This document shows positions 1 through 7,980 of a stretch of 64,000 bases of DNA, in pieces (the stretch's first letter is position 1; each line of letters opens with the position of its first letter). Source of the DNA: Stenotrophomonas raiganjensis (SeqCode). Its GTDB lineage: Bacteria; Pseudomonadota; Gammaproteobacteria; Xanthomonadales; Xanthomonadaceae. Made by a program: the position numbers and the translations under genes. The DNA lies in assembly GCF_030658505.1 (NCBI RefSeq), contig NZ_JAUTXR010000178.1, positions 36,117-100,116 of the forward strand, written 5' to 3'. The notes below the pieces were generated by a model. That model worked only from the letters and a program-made list of their open reading frames with translations, was not told the DNA's origin and did not search any database.

Positions 1-1683
1 CTCTTCCACCGTGCGCTGGGCAACAGCGAAGCCGGCCTCGGCATCCACCTTCTGGTGCTGCGGCGGGTTGTCGAAGTTGCCATGCAGGAACATCGTGCGC
101 AGGATGCGCGCCACCATGTCGTTCAGGCGCGCCTGCGGCACCACGCCGCCGTGCACGGCCAGGCGCAGCGGCTCATCGAAGAACACCGCCGCGTCGAACA
201 CTTCACCGGCCGACTGCTGGTCCAGGCCGGCCAGCGCCGCCTTCGAACCGCTGTGCACGCCGCCCCAGTCGGACATCACGAAACCGGGGAACTTCCATTC
301 CTGCTTCAGCACCTGGTTCATCAGGTAGCCGTTCTCGCAGCCGTAGGTGCCGTTGATCTTGTTGTACGAGCACATCGCCACGCCCGGGCGACCGGCGTCC
401 AGCGCGATCTCGAAGGCCAGCAGATCCGACTCGTGCATGGCCTGCTCGCCGATGCGCACGTCGTGGAAGTTGCGGCGGGTCTCCATGTCGTTCAGCGCGA
501 AGTGCTTCATCGAGGAGATCACGTGCTGGCTCTGCACGCCCTGGATCAGCGCACCGACCATCGAACCCGCCAGCAGCGGGTCCTCACCGGCATATTCGAA
601 GTTGCGGCCGTTGCGCGGGTCGCGCTGCAGGTTGACGCTGCCCGACAGCAGGATGTTGAAGCGCTGCTGCCACGCCTCGCGGCCCATCGTTGCGCCACCG
701 GCGAAGGCGACTTCGCGGTTCCAGCTGGAGGCGGTGGACGGGCCCGACGGCATCGCCGTGGCGAAGTCGCCCGGGCGGATGCCGCCTGGATTGGTCACGC
801 CGACACCGGCATCGGCCGACTGCTGCGACGGAATACCCAGCCGCGCCACGCCCGGCACGAAACCGGCCGAACCGACCGCACCTTCCGGCAGCGGCCCACC
901 GTCCTTGCCCAGCCCGAAATAGCTGTGCAGCATCTGGAACTTCTCGTCCTCGGTCATCGCCTTCAACAGCAACGCAGCGCGTGCATCGGCGTTGAGGGTG
1001 GTGTCCATCCACGGCGTGTCGCCGTGCTTGTCGGCGGCGTAGGCCAGGGTCAACAACGTGGCGCGCAGGGTGCTGCCTTGCACCTTGAACGGTGCGCTGC
1101 TGGCGGCCTGGAATCCATCGCTGAAGTAGCTGGCATCGGCCTCCAGCGCGACACGCGCCGGATCGAAGCCTGCGGCCTTGGCCGATTCACCGGCCACCGC
1201 GCCGAGCAGCACCGCCGGTGCACCCAGCCGCGAACGCGTAACCAGCGCCGGCAGCTGCGCGGCACCTGCGCCGGCATCGGTATAGACCGCCACGGTGTGG
1301 CGGCCATCGTCCAGGCGCAGGTAGTTCAGGCCCGGCTGGTCGGGGCCGGATTCGGCAGCAATCGGCAGCCGGGTCAGCACGGCCTGGCCGCGCTGGGTCT
1401 GGCCATCGTCCTTGCCGGCGGCGATGAAGCGGTATTCGTAGCCCAGTCCATCGGCCAGCACCTGCAGCGGATCGACCTGGCCAATGCCGCGCTGCACCTG
1501 GCGCACGCTCACCGCGTCCACCTGCAGAGTCTTCAGCTGGGCGGCCAGGGCCGGCATCGCCTCGGCCGTCGGGGCCTGTTCCAGGGTCAGCACGGTGAAC
1601 GCGGCAGGGTCGGCCCAGGCCGGAGCGGCCAGTGCGGCAGACAGGGCCAGGGACAGTGCAAGCGGCTTTGTAAACGTTTTCAT
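1..1683 (-). CDS. Exported GH3 beta-glucosidase, partial, with an extra N-terminal domain
   Basis: The gene runs leftwards off the window edge, so only its first 561 codons are seen. Residues 1-24 form a Sec signal peptide ending in AWA, which fixes the ATG. From about residue 219 the protein is a glycoside hydrolase family 3 domain, with a KHF signature and the nucleophile motif GFVMSDWGG (Asp472). In ordinary GH3 enzymes this Asp lies near residue 240-290, so there is about 190 residues of extra N-terminal sequence. That segment has VDAVSVRQVQRG and, later, GQAVLTRLPI, which recall an endonuclease/exonuclease/phosphatase fold lacking its catalytic Glu (my inference). It probably hydrolyses beta-glucosides in the periplasm; the exact substrate cannot be read. 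The C-terminal GH3 domain lies outside the window. Confidence 0.85.
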   Translation of the reverse strand, partial: MKTFTKPLALSLALSAALAAPAWADPAAFTVLTLEQAPTAEAMPALAAQLKTLQVDAVSVRQVQRGIGQVDPLQVLADGLGYEYRFIAAGKDDGQTQRGQAVLTRLPIAAESGPDQPGLNYLRLDDGRHTVAVYTDAGAGAAQLPALVTRSRLGAPAVLLGAVAGESAKAAGFDPARVALEADASYFSDGFQAASSAPFKVQGSTLRATLLTLAYAADKHGDTPWMDTTLNADARAALLLKAMTEDEKFQMLHSYFGLGKDGGPLPEGAVGSAGFVPGVARLGIPSQQSADAGVGVTNPGGIRPGDFATAMPSGPSTASSWNREVAFAGGATMGREAWQQRFNILLSGSVNLQRDPRNGRNFEYAGEDPLLAGSMVGALIQGVQSQHVISSMKHFALNDMETRRNFHDVRIGEQAMHESDLLAFEIALDAGRPGVAMCSYNKINGTYGCENGYLMNQVLKQEWKFPGFVMSDWGGVHSGSKAALAGLDQQSAGEVFDAAVFFDEPLRLAVHGGVVPQARLNDMVARILRTMFLHGNFDNPPQHQKVDAEAGFAVAQRTVEE

Positions 1684-2021
1684 CGACGGGCGTAATTCCG
1701 TTGCCAAGGCAATCGGTCCAGGGAAAGTGCCGCCGAAGGGTGCAGCGTTCATGCCGCGCAGGGGTTGCCGGGCAACCTCCCGCAGGCCGAAGGACGGGCC
1801 GGTCTGCGCCTGGGACCCTCCTCCCGGCGTGACAACCTGCCTGCCCGGGCCGCGCAGGGCGACCCAATCCTGTGAAGATTGTGCGAGGGCGTTCACACCT
1901 GTCAACAGGACCTAAGTCACAGGGGCGATCCCTGCCTGCGGTTATCAGGCCATCACCGGCGGTCATCAGCGCGCTGTGCGAGGCTGCCGATAATGAAGGT
2001 CCCTGGCCACGAACCGAGCCC
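1684..2021. other. Intergenic region between divergent GH3 and VOC genes
   Basis: This 338-base gap must hold the promoters of the two divergent genes. A short perfect dyad, CCTGT-CA-ACAGG, lies at 1898-1909. I see no strong sigma-70 boxes, terminator or RNA gene. Confidence 0.4.
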
Positions 2022-2456
2022 ATGACTGTACATCGCGACTTCGATCATCTCTGGCGCGACCGCTGTGATACCTCCAGCCAGCGCGCGCCGCGCGTGCTGA
2101 TCCGCGTGTTCGTTGCACCGGGTGAGCTGGAGCGCAGCGTGGCCTTCTACGAGCAGCTGCAGGGTGTGGTGGCCGATGCGGGGTTCCCGTTCCCGGAGGC
2201 CGGGCTGCGCCTGGCGATGGTCGGTGCGTTCCTGCTGATCGAAGGCAGCGAGGCAGCGCTGGCACCGTTCACTTCGACCACCGGGACACTGCTGGTCGAT
2301 GACGTCCGGCCCTATCACGACAAACTGGTCGCGGCTGGCGCCGAGATCATCTTTCCGTTGCAGGTGGTGCCGACCGGGGCGGCGTTCAATGCGGTGCATC
2401 CCGATGGCACGGTGGTCGAGTACGTGCATCACCGGCCCGACCCGCACGGCCGGTGA
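2022..2456 (+). CDS. VOC-family (glyoxalase-like) protein
   Basis: A 144-residue single-module protein of the vicinal oxygen chelate superfamily. It shows the typical alternation: a strand RVLIRVFVAPGELERSVAFYEQLQG, opening with the substrate-facing helix, and a closing module ending FNAVHPDGTVVEYVHH, where the late Glu is the usual metal-ligand position. VOC proteins act as lyases, dioxygenases or drug-binding proteins; nothing here identifies the substrate. An in-frame start 150 bases upstream exists, but ATG 2022 fits the family length. The gene stands alone, divergent from the GH3 gene and followed by a GTAG palindrome. Confidence 0.75.
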   Translation: MTVHRDFDHLWRDRCDTSSQRAPRVLIRVFVAPGELERSVAFYEQLQGVVADAGFPFPEAGLRLAMVGAFLLIEGSEAALAPFTSTTGTLLVDDVRPYHDKLVAAGAEIIFPLQVVPTGAAFNAVHPDGTVVEYVHHRPDPHGR

Positions 2457-2476
2457 GGGTGCGCCCGGCACCAGAG

Positions 2477-2499
2477 GTAGTGCCGGCCGCTGGCCGGCA
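2477..2499 (+). repeat. GTAG-headed palindrome (SMAG-like REP)
   Basis: GTAG followed by the stem TGCCGGCC-GCT-GGCCGGCA. It lies 20 bases after the VOC stop and may stabilise or end the transcript. It matches the GTAG-headed REP family described in S. maltophilia. Confidence 0.85.
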
Positions 2500-2658
2500 A
2501 CCTCAGAAGCAACGGCCGAAGCAAAAGCGGGCTTCCTGTGGGATTGCGGGGTGGGTCCGGCTGCGGGGGGCGCTGCAAGTACGTCCATGTAAGCTCGGTC
2601 GCGCCATGCGTGGATGCTCTTCGTTTCATTGTCGAATTACTCGATTTCGATGGAGATT

Positions 2659-2682
2659 CATCCACGCATGGCGTGGATCTAC
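2659..2682 (-). repeat. GTAG palindrome of the ATCCACGC type, just before an AraC start codon
   Basis: Read on the minus strand this is GTAG followed by ATCCACGC-CA-TGCGTGGAT, a second subfamily of the GTAG repeats. It ends 9 bases before the ATG at 2692, so it occupies the leader and ribosome-binding region of the AraC gene. Confidence 0.8.
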
Positions 2683-2691
2683 AATCCCTCC

Positions 2692-3372
2692 ATGTCCTCC
2701 CCCGCCCTGCCCTGGAATGGCACGTTGCAGCTGGATGCTCACGTGGCCGTGCTGCAGGGCCATGCCGGTGGCAGCGCCTCGCATGCGCACTACGCCCATC
2801 AACTGCTGTTGAGCGACGGTACGCCCTGGCAGGTCGAAGTCGATGGCGTACGGCAGCAGGGCCAACGGCTGTGGCTGCCGTCCTTCCAGCCGCACGCAAT
2901 CCTGTCGGCACCGGAAGCGGGCTGTACGGTGTTCCTCGAGCCGGCGCATGCCGACCTCGAACAGATCCAGCAGCACCTGCACTCGCTGCCCGGCACTGCG
3001 ATGGAACTGCACGACTGGCTGCCACGACTGAGCCGCCCGCAACCGCTGGACCGCCGCGTGCAGGCGGCATTGGCCAGGATCGCCCAGCACCTGCCCGGCC
3101 CGGTGCCGGCCGCCGATATCGCCGAGGCGGCGCACCTGTCGACCAGTCAGCTGCACCGGCGTTTCCAGTCCGAGCTGGCAGTGACCCTGCGCGGCTGGGT
3201 GCTGTGGCAACGGTTGCGCCGCGCGCTGATGCATCATCTGAGCGGACACAACCTGACCGACAGCGCGCATGCCGCCGGCTTCGCCGACCTGGCCCATCTG
3301 TCGCGCAGCCTGCGCCGCATGTTCGGCATCGGTGCCGCACAGCTGCAGGGCCTGCGGCTGCACGCGGCCTGA
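2692..3372 (+). CDS. AraC-family transcriptional regulator
   Basis: A 226-residue regulator with an N-terminal cupin-like sensing half (1-110) and a C-terminal AraC double helix-turn-helix (about 122-224). The DNA-binding part shows IAEAAHLSTSQLHRRFQSEL (first HTH) and AHAAGFADLAHLSRSLRRMF (second HTH), which match the AraC consensus. An upstream in-frame ATG at 2614 would place a palindrome inside the coding sequence, so 2692 is preferred. The effector and target are unknown; the neighbouring sterol-desaturase-like gene is convergent and may be unrelated. Confidence 0.85.
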   Translation: MSSPALPWNGTLQLDAHVAVLQGHAGGSASHAHYAHQLLLSDGTPWQVEVDGVRQQGQRLWLPSFQPHAILSAPEAGCTVFLEPAHADLEQIQQHLHSLPGTAMELHDWLPRLSRPQPLDRRVQAALARIAQHLPGPVPAADIAEAAHLSTSQLHRRFQSELAVTLRGWVLWQRLRRALMHHLSGHNLTDSAHAAGFADLAHLSRSLRRMFGIGAAQLQGLRLHAA

Positions 3373-3381
3373 CACGGCCGA

Positions 3382-4272
3382 TCATCCGCGCCTGCGCAGG
3401 CCTTCGGGCAGCTCCGGCACCTCGCCATGCGGCAGTTCGCGGAACGGCGCCAGCAGCTGCCCGGGATAATCGCGCGGATAGTCCGGCTGGCTGCCGATGC
3501 CAAGGTCGCGTTGCTGCAGCCGATAACCCGGCGCATCGAAGGCGGTCCCCAGCAGATGGTCCCAGGCGGTCAGGAACAGGCCGAAGTTGACGTCGCCCGC
3601 GGTGCCGTAACGCATGTGGTGGAAGCGGTGCAGCGGCGCCCACGCCATCACCCGGCCCAGTACGCCGGGACGCATGTCCACGTTGGAGTGCTGCAGCAGC
3701 AGCTGGATGGCAATGGCGAAAGCCAGCACCGCAGCCACCGGCATCGGCAGGCCCAACAGCAGCAGCGGCAGCACGCCGCCCACCGCTTCGGCCGCCTGAT
3801 GCAGCGGGTGTTTCATCAGCCCGTTGAAGCCGTACATGCGGGTGACGCTGTGGTGCACCGCATGCAGCCGCCACAACCAGCCGATGCGATGGCTGGCGTA
3901 GTGCACCAGGGTGATGCCGAGATCAGCGCAGACGATGGCCAGCAGCACCTGCAGCGCGAATGGCCACTGCACCGGCCACAACTGCCACGGAATGATTGCC
4001 GCCAGCAGCGGCACCGCCGCGATCGACAGCAGGTTCAGGCTTTCGTTGACCAGTGCATGCAGGCCGTCACGCAGGCTGTCGCCGTGGTCGTGGTTGAACG
4101 CGGGGTCGTACGGCCAGGCACGCTCGGCGGCGAACGAGACCGCGATGGCGGCCGCCAGCAAGGCCAGCAGCCACAACGGATCACCGTGGCAATGGCCGAC
4201 CCAGACGACGGCAGTGGCAACGAAGCCCAGCAGGAACAGCGGGGCATACAGGCGGAGCATCCAGTGCTTCAT
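3382..4272 (-). CDS. Sterol desaturase / fatty acid hydroxylase family membrane protein
   Basis: A 296-residue integral membrane protein with about four to six hydrophobic segments (10-48, 78-120, 160-195). It carries the tripartite histidine clusters of the di-iron fatty acid hydroxylase superfamily: HYASH (124-128), HAVHH (137-141) and HRFHH (215-219). Members hydroxylate or desaturate sterols, carotenoids or fatty acids in the inner membrane; the substrate cannot be told here. The start at 4272 follows family length, although the frame is open upstream to 4398. It is divergent from the LysR gene, which could regulate it. Confidence 0.82.
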   Translation of the reverse strand: MKHWMLRLYAPLFLLGFVATAVVWVGHCHGDPLWLLALLAAAIAVSFAAERAWPYDPAFNHDHGDSLRDGLHALVNESLNLLSIAAVPLLAAIIPWQLWPVQWPFALQVLLAIVCADLGITLVHYASHRIGWLWRLHAVHHSVTRMYGFNGLMKHPLHQAAEAVGGVLPLLLLGLPMPVAAVLAFAIAIQLLLQHSNVDMRPGVLGRVMAWAPLHRFHHMRYGTAGDVNFGLFLTAWDHLLGTAFDAPGYRLQQRDLGIGSQPDYPRDYPGQLLAPFRELPHGEVPELPEGLRRRG

Positions 4273-4391
4273 GGGCAACCCGGGAAGTGAGGGGCCTGCA
4301 TGCTGGCGCCACGTGCGGGTTGCCGGCTTGAACAAACGGCGCAACCCGCGTCCCCGCAGAGAGGCCGCCCTGGCCGGCACCGCGTTTCCTG

Positions 4392-4415
4392 CATCCACGC
4401 ATGGCGTGGATCTAC
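4392..4415 (-). repeat. GTAG palindrome of the ATCCACGC type between divergent genes
   Basis: Identical in its 24 bases to the copy at 2659-2682. It sits between the sterol-desaturase-like gene and the LysR gene, ending 30 bases before the LysR ATG. Confidence 0.8.
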
Positions 4416-4445
4416 AATGGCGCCCTCATCGCGCCCGGGACCCGC

Positions 4446-5351
4446 ATGGATTCCTTCAACCTGATGCGCGCCTTCCGCCGCATCGTCGAACGCGGCGGGC
4501 TGGCCCGCGCTGCCGAAGACCTGGGCATGTCGCCGGCCGGGCTGAGCAAGCAGCTTCGCACGCTGGAAACCCATCTGGGCGTGGTGCTGCTGCAGCGGAC
4601 CACGCGACGCATGAGCCTGACCGAGACCGGCCATGCCTATTACCGCGAATGCTGCCGCCTGCTCGACGAGCTGGATGCATTGGAACGTGGCATCGCCGAG
4701 CAGCGTGGCGAGGTGGCCGGGCGCCTGCGCGTCAATGCGCCGCAGTCGTTCGCCCTGAGTACGTTGTCGCCGCTGCTGCCACAGTTCCTGCAGCAGCATC
4801 CGCAGCTGTCGCTGGACCTGGTGATGGAAGACCGCCTGCTCGATGCGGTCGGCGAAGGTTTCGATGTGTCGCTGCGGCTGCGCGCGGAGCTTGATGACTC
4901 ACGATTGGTGGCACGCCGGCTGGCCTCGCTGCAGCAGGTGCTGTGCGCGGCGCCGTCCTACCTGCAGCAGCATCCGGCACCACAGGCAGTAGGCGACCTG
5001 CAGGCCCATAGCGTGCTGGCCTACAGCCTGTCCGACTCACCGGGCAGTTGGCCACTGCTCGGGCCCGACGGCCAGCTGACCATCACCCTGCCGGCACGCG
5101 TGACCGTCAACAACAGCCTGCTGCTGCGCGACCTGCTGATCGCCGGCATGGGCATCGGCGCGCTGCCTTCGTTCCTGGCCGCGCCGGCACTGGCGCGGGG
5201 CGAACTGCAGCAGGTGCTGCCCGACCATCGCTATCCGCCGCGCTTCGTGCATGCGGTCTACCCCACGTCGCGCCACCTGCAGCCCAAGGTACGCGCCTTC
5301 ATCGACTTCCTGCACGCCGAGCTGCCCGGTTGCGCTGGCCTGGATTCGTAA
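4446..5351 (+). CDS. LysR-family transcriptional regulator
   Basis: A 301-residue LysR-type regulator. The N-terminal winged HTH (about 4-63) shows RAFRRIVERGGLARAAEDLG and the typical SKQLRTLETHLGVVLLQRTTR dimer-linker region; residues 90-295 are the periplasmic-binding-protein-like effector domain. The ATG at 4446 gives the canonical start of DNA-binding helix 1. It is divergent from the sterol-desaturase-like gene and about 90 bases upstream of a same-strand DsbA-like gene, so either could be its target. The effector is unknown. Confidence 0.88.
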   Translation: MDSFNLMRAFRRIVERGGLARAAEDLGMSPAGLSKQLRTLETHLGVVLLQRTTRRMSLTETGHAYYRECCRLLDELDALERGIAEQRGEVAGRLRVNAPQSFALSTLSPLLPQFLQQHPQLSLDLVMEDRLLDAVGEGFDVSLRLRAELDDSRLVARRLASLQQVLCAAPSYLQQHPAPQAVGDLQAHSVLAYSLSDSPGSWPLLGPDGQLTITLPARVTVNNSLLLRDLLIAGMGIGALPSFLAAPALARGELQQVLPDHRYPPRFVHAVYPTSRHLQPKVRAFIDFLHAELPGCAGLDS

Positions 5352-5443
5352 CCGCCAGCGAAAACTGAGCTGCCCGCGGCGTGCTGTTTCAGCCCTGCCG
5401 CGCTGCCTAACCTGCCGCCTCCCCTCTCACCGATGGCAGGCAG

Positions 5444-6094
5444 ATGTCTTCCGTTCCGTCCCCCACCACCGCCGCGCCGGTGGTCGATTTCTTCCACGAC
5501 GTGGTCTGCGGCTGGTGCTTCGTGCTGGCCCCACGCCTGCAGCAGGTCTCCGCCGAACTCGGCATCGAGGTGCGCCACCGCAGTTTCGTGCTGCAGGACT
5601 CGCGCGCGCAGATGGTCGAGGTGTTCGGCTCGATGGAGCGCGCCAAGGCGATCATCCTGCGCCATTGGGCCGACTGCGCTGCGCATGAAGACACTGCGCG
5701 CATCGATATCGAAGGCATGCGCGCACAGGATTTCGAATATCCCTCCGGCTGGCTCGGCGCACTGGCCTGCCAGACCGCCGGGCTGATGGGCGGCAACCAT
5801 GCCCATGGCGCGATGTTCGATGCCGTGCAGTGGGCGCACCTGCACCAGCACCGCAACATCGGCGATGCCGAAGTGCTGCTGGATATTGCCGAATCGCTGG
5901 GCCATCCCCGTGGTGCCTTCGCTGACCACATGCGCGGCGACGCAGTAGCCCGGCGCGTGCAGGCCGATCGCGCCGAAGCTGCCGCGCTCGGCATCCGTTC
6001 CATTCCCACCGTGATCGGCGGCAATGGCCTGCGCCTGCAGACCCTGCCGCTGCCACACCTGCGCCAGGCCCTGGCGCCCCTGGTCGCGGTCTGA
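5444..6094 (+). CDS. DsbA-family protein (FrnE-like), CGWC active site
   Basis: A 216-residue thioredoxin-fold protein with the redox motif CGWC at 22-25 and the cis-proline loop SIPTVI (Pro188) near the C-terminus; a helical insertion fills the middle, as in DsbA/FrnE proteins. There is no signal peptide, so it is probably cytoplasmic, unlike true DsbA. Some relatives are 2-hydroxychromene-2-carboxylate isomerases, but those lack the CxxC, so a thiol-disulfide role is more likely. The gene ends 36 bases before the cyclase gene and probably forms an operon with it. Confidence 0.78.
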   Translation: MSSVPSPTTAAPVVDFFHDVVCGWCFVLAPRLQQVSAELGIEVRHRSFVLQDSRAQMVEVFGSMERAKAIILRHWADCAAHEDTARIDIEGMRAQDFEYPSGWLGALACQTAGLMGGNHAHGAMFDAVQWAHLHQHRNIGDAEVLLDIAESLGHPRGAFADHMRGDAVARRVQADRAEAAALGIRSIPTVIGGNGLRLQTLPLPHLRQALAPLVAV

Positions 6095-6130
6095 GCCGCA
6101 CCCTCCCCCACCCTGCAAGGAGACTTCCCC

Positions 6131-7138
6131 ATGACCCCACGTACCCTGGCCACCGCGCTGGCCCTGCTGCTGGCCGCCACCGCCGCTTCCACCACCGTGT
6201 CCGCGCACGAACGCGTTCCCTCCGGCCAGCAGGTCGGCACCAGCCCCTGGGGGCCGAAGGACGAGATCGGCCGCCTCAACCTGATCACCGAGGCCTCGCG
6301 TGCGGCGATCCTGTCGCGGGTCAGCGGCGGCAAGGCCTATGACCTGGCCACCGAGTACTACGTCGGCATGCCCAGCTGGCAGGATGCCGGCGACCCGCAC
6401 TACCAGTTCTGGATGACCCACACCCCGCGCGGCACGGTGATGGACGACCCGATGGGCGTGGGCGAGACCATGAACCTCACCCGCAGCTACACCGGCACCG
6501 CATTCTCGATGTACAGCCACACCGGCACCCACATCGATGCGCTGAACCACTTCGGCATCCACGGGAAGATCTGGAACGGCTTCGAGGCCGACAAGCACCT
6601 CGGCGACCGTGGCTGGAATGTCACCGGCATCGAGAAATTCCCGCCGCTGATCGCGCGTGGCGTGCTGATCGACGTGGCCGCCGCCAAGGGCGTGGACATG
6701 CTGCCGGACAGCTACCGCGTCACCCGCCAGGACCTGAAGGATGCGCTGGCACGCCAGAAGGTGAAACTGCAGCAGGGCGACGTGGTACTGATCCGCACCG
6801 GCCGCATGCGCCTGTTCGAGCAGCCCAGGGCCTACATGGCCAACCCGCCGGGCATGGGCCTGGACGCGGCGCGCTTCCTGGTCGAGGACAGCGGCGCGAT
6901 GATCGTCGGTGCCGACAACCTCAGCTTCGAGACCTTCCCCTCGGAGGTGTCCGACGACTACGTGCCGCTGCACACCTACCTGCTGGCCCAGCAGGGCGCG
7001 CCGATCATCGAGCTGGTGGCGCTGGACGAACTGGCGCGCGACAAGGTCTACGAGTTCGCCTTCATCGGCGGCCCGCTGAAGATCCGCGGTGGCGATGCTG
7101 CGCCGCTGCGCCCGGTGGCGTTGCCGGTCCGCCCGTAA
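6131..7138 (+). CDS. Exported cyclase-family (kynurenine formamidase-like) hydrolase
   Basis: A 335-residue protein with a Sec signal peptide (1-24, ending VSA) preceded by a good ribosome-binding site, AAGGAGA. It carries the metal-binding motif SHTGTHIDALNHFG (His130, His134, Asp136, His140), diagnostic of the cyclase/kynurenine formamidase family, in which these residues bind Mn or Zn. The family includes enzymes that open or close cyclic esters and amides; the export signal argues against a housekeeping tryptophan-degrading role. It is probably co-transcribed with the DsbA-like gene upstream. Confidence 0.8.
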   Translation: MTPRTLATALALLLAATAASTTVSAHERVPSGQQVGTSPWGPKDEIGRLNLITEASRAAILSRVSGGKAYDLATEYYVGMPSWQDAGDPHYQFWMTHTPRGTVMDDPMGVGETMNLTRSYTGTAFSMYSHTGTHIDALNHFGIHGKIWNGFEADKHLGDRGWNVTGIEKFPPLIARGVLIDVAAAKGVDMLPDSYRVTRQDLKDALARQKVKLQQGDVVLIRTGRMRLFEQPRAYMANPPGMGLDAARFLVEDSGAMIVGADNLSFETFPSEVSDDYVPLHTYLLAQQGAPIIELVALDELARDKVYEFAFIGGPLKIRGGDAAPLRPVALPVRP

Positions 7139-7150
7139 CCGGGGCCTGAG

Positions 7151-7172
7151 GGTGCCGACCCTGGTCGGCACC
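7151..7172. repeat. GTGCCGACC hairpin repeat
   Basis: Inverted repeat GGTGCCGACC-CT-GGTCGGCACC just after the cyclase stop. A close relative lies at 61731-61752 after the MscS gene. It probably acts as a 3' stem-loop; no T-tract follows. Confidence 0.65.
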
Positions 7173-7214
7173 CCTTACCCCTTCAGCAACCTGAAATCCG
7201 GCCCTTCGATTTCA

Positions 7215-7229
7215 TTAGTAATTCTACTC
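7215..7229 (+). promoter_or_regulatory. LexA (SOS) box upstream of imuA
   Basis: TTAG-TAATTC-TACTC matches the Xanthomonadaceae LexA operator TTAG-N6-TACTA in 8 of 9 fixed positions, with the core dyad AGTA-ATTC-TACT. It lies 128 bases before the imuA start, and no other gene intervenes, so it should put the whole imuA-imuB-dnaE2 cassette under SOS control. Confidence 0.8.
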
Positions 7230-7356
7230 ACAACGCGAGTAGCATGTGCGGTCTCAGCCCCTGATACCGGCCCGTCGATACTCGCTCCATGCCCGCCGTT
7301 TCCGCCCGTCTCTGCCACTTCCAGCCGCCCCGGCACCTCCCTTGGAGGACCGGCTG

Positions 7357-7971
7357 ATGGGTGCCGTCGTCGCCCTCGACCGGCTGCTGGACGGGCGCCA
7401 GCTGTGGCGCGGCCCGGCCCGCCAGGGGCCCGCCAGCGACCACCTGGCCAGCGGCCACCCGGCACTGGACGCGCGCCTGCCCGGCGGCGGCTGGCCGGCC
7501 AGCGGCCTGTGCGAAGTGCTGCAGGCCGCGCCCGGGGTGGGCGAACTGGCCCTGGTCTGGCCAGCACTGGCGAAGCTGAGCCAGCGCGACCGCCCGATCG
7601 TCCTGGTCGCTCCGCCCTACCGCCCACACGCCCCGGCCTGGGCCGCCGCCGGGCTGGACCTGGGCCAGTTGCAGATCATCCACGCCGCACCGAAGCAGGC
7701 ACTGTGGGCCGCCGAACAGTGCCTGCGCTCTGCCGCCTGCGCGGCAGTGCTGTGCTGGCCGCATCAAGCCGACGACCGCGCCCTGCGCCGCCTGCAGGTG
7801 GCCGCCGACAGCGGCCAGTGCCTGGGCTTCGTGTTCCGCGAGGCACAGGCGGCGCGCAATCCCTCCCCGGCCAGCCTGCGCCTGCAGCTCGATCACGGCC
7901 AGGTACGCGTACTGAAATGCCGTGGCGGCCTGCCACCGGCACAGCCGTTGCCGTTGGCCATCGCCCACTGA
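7357..7971 (+). CDS. imuA: Translesion synthesis protein ImuA
   Basis: A 204-residue RecA/SulA-like protein and first gene of the imuA-imuB-dnaE2 mutasome. It begins MGAVVALDRLL and has the typical HPALDARLPGGGWPASGL segment, followed by a RecA-like core. ImuA supports recruitment of the error-prone polymerase in SOS mutagenesis. The ATG at 7357 is preceded by GGAGGA at 7344-7349, which decides the start over an in-frame ATG at 7246. It ends 9 bases before imuB. The LexA box upstream and the gene order make the identity firm. Confidence 0.9.
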   Translation: MGAVVALDRLLDGRQLWRGPARQGPASDHLASGHPALDARLPGGGWPASGLCEVLQAAPGVGELALVWPALAKLSQRDRPIVLVAPPYRPHAPAWAAAGLDLGQLQIIHAAPKQALWAAEQCLRSAACAAVLCWPHQADDRALRRLQVAADSGQCLGFVFREAQAARNPSPASLRLQLDHGQVRVLKCRGGLPPAQPLPLAIAH

Positions 7972-7980
7972 GGACGCGCC

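Noticed and set aside
55..1695. A 546-codon open frame on the plus strand opposite the GH3 gene
   Set aside because: High GC makes antisense frames stay open; its translation is Arg/His-rich and low-complexity, while the minus strand encodes a clear signal peptide and GH3 motifs.
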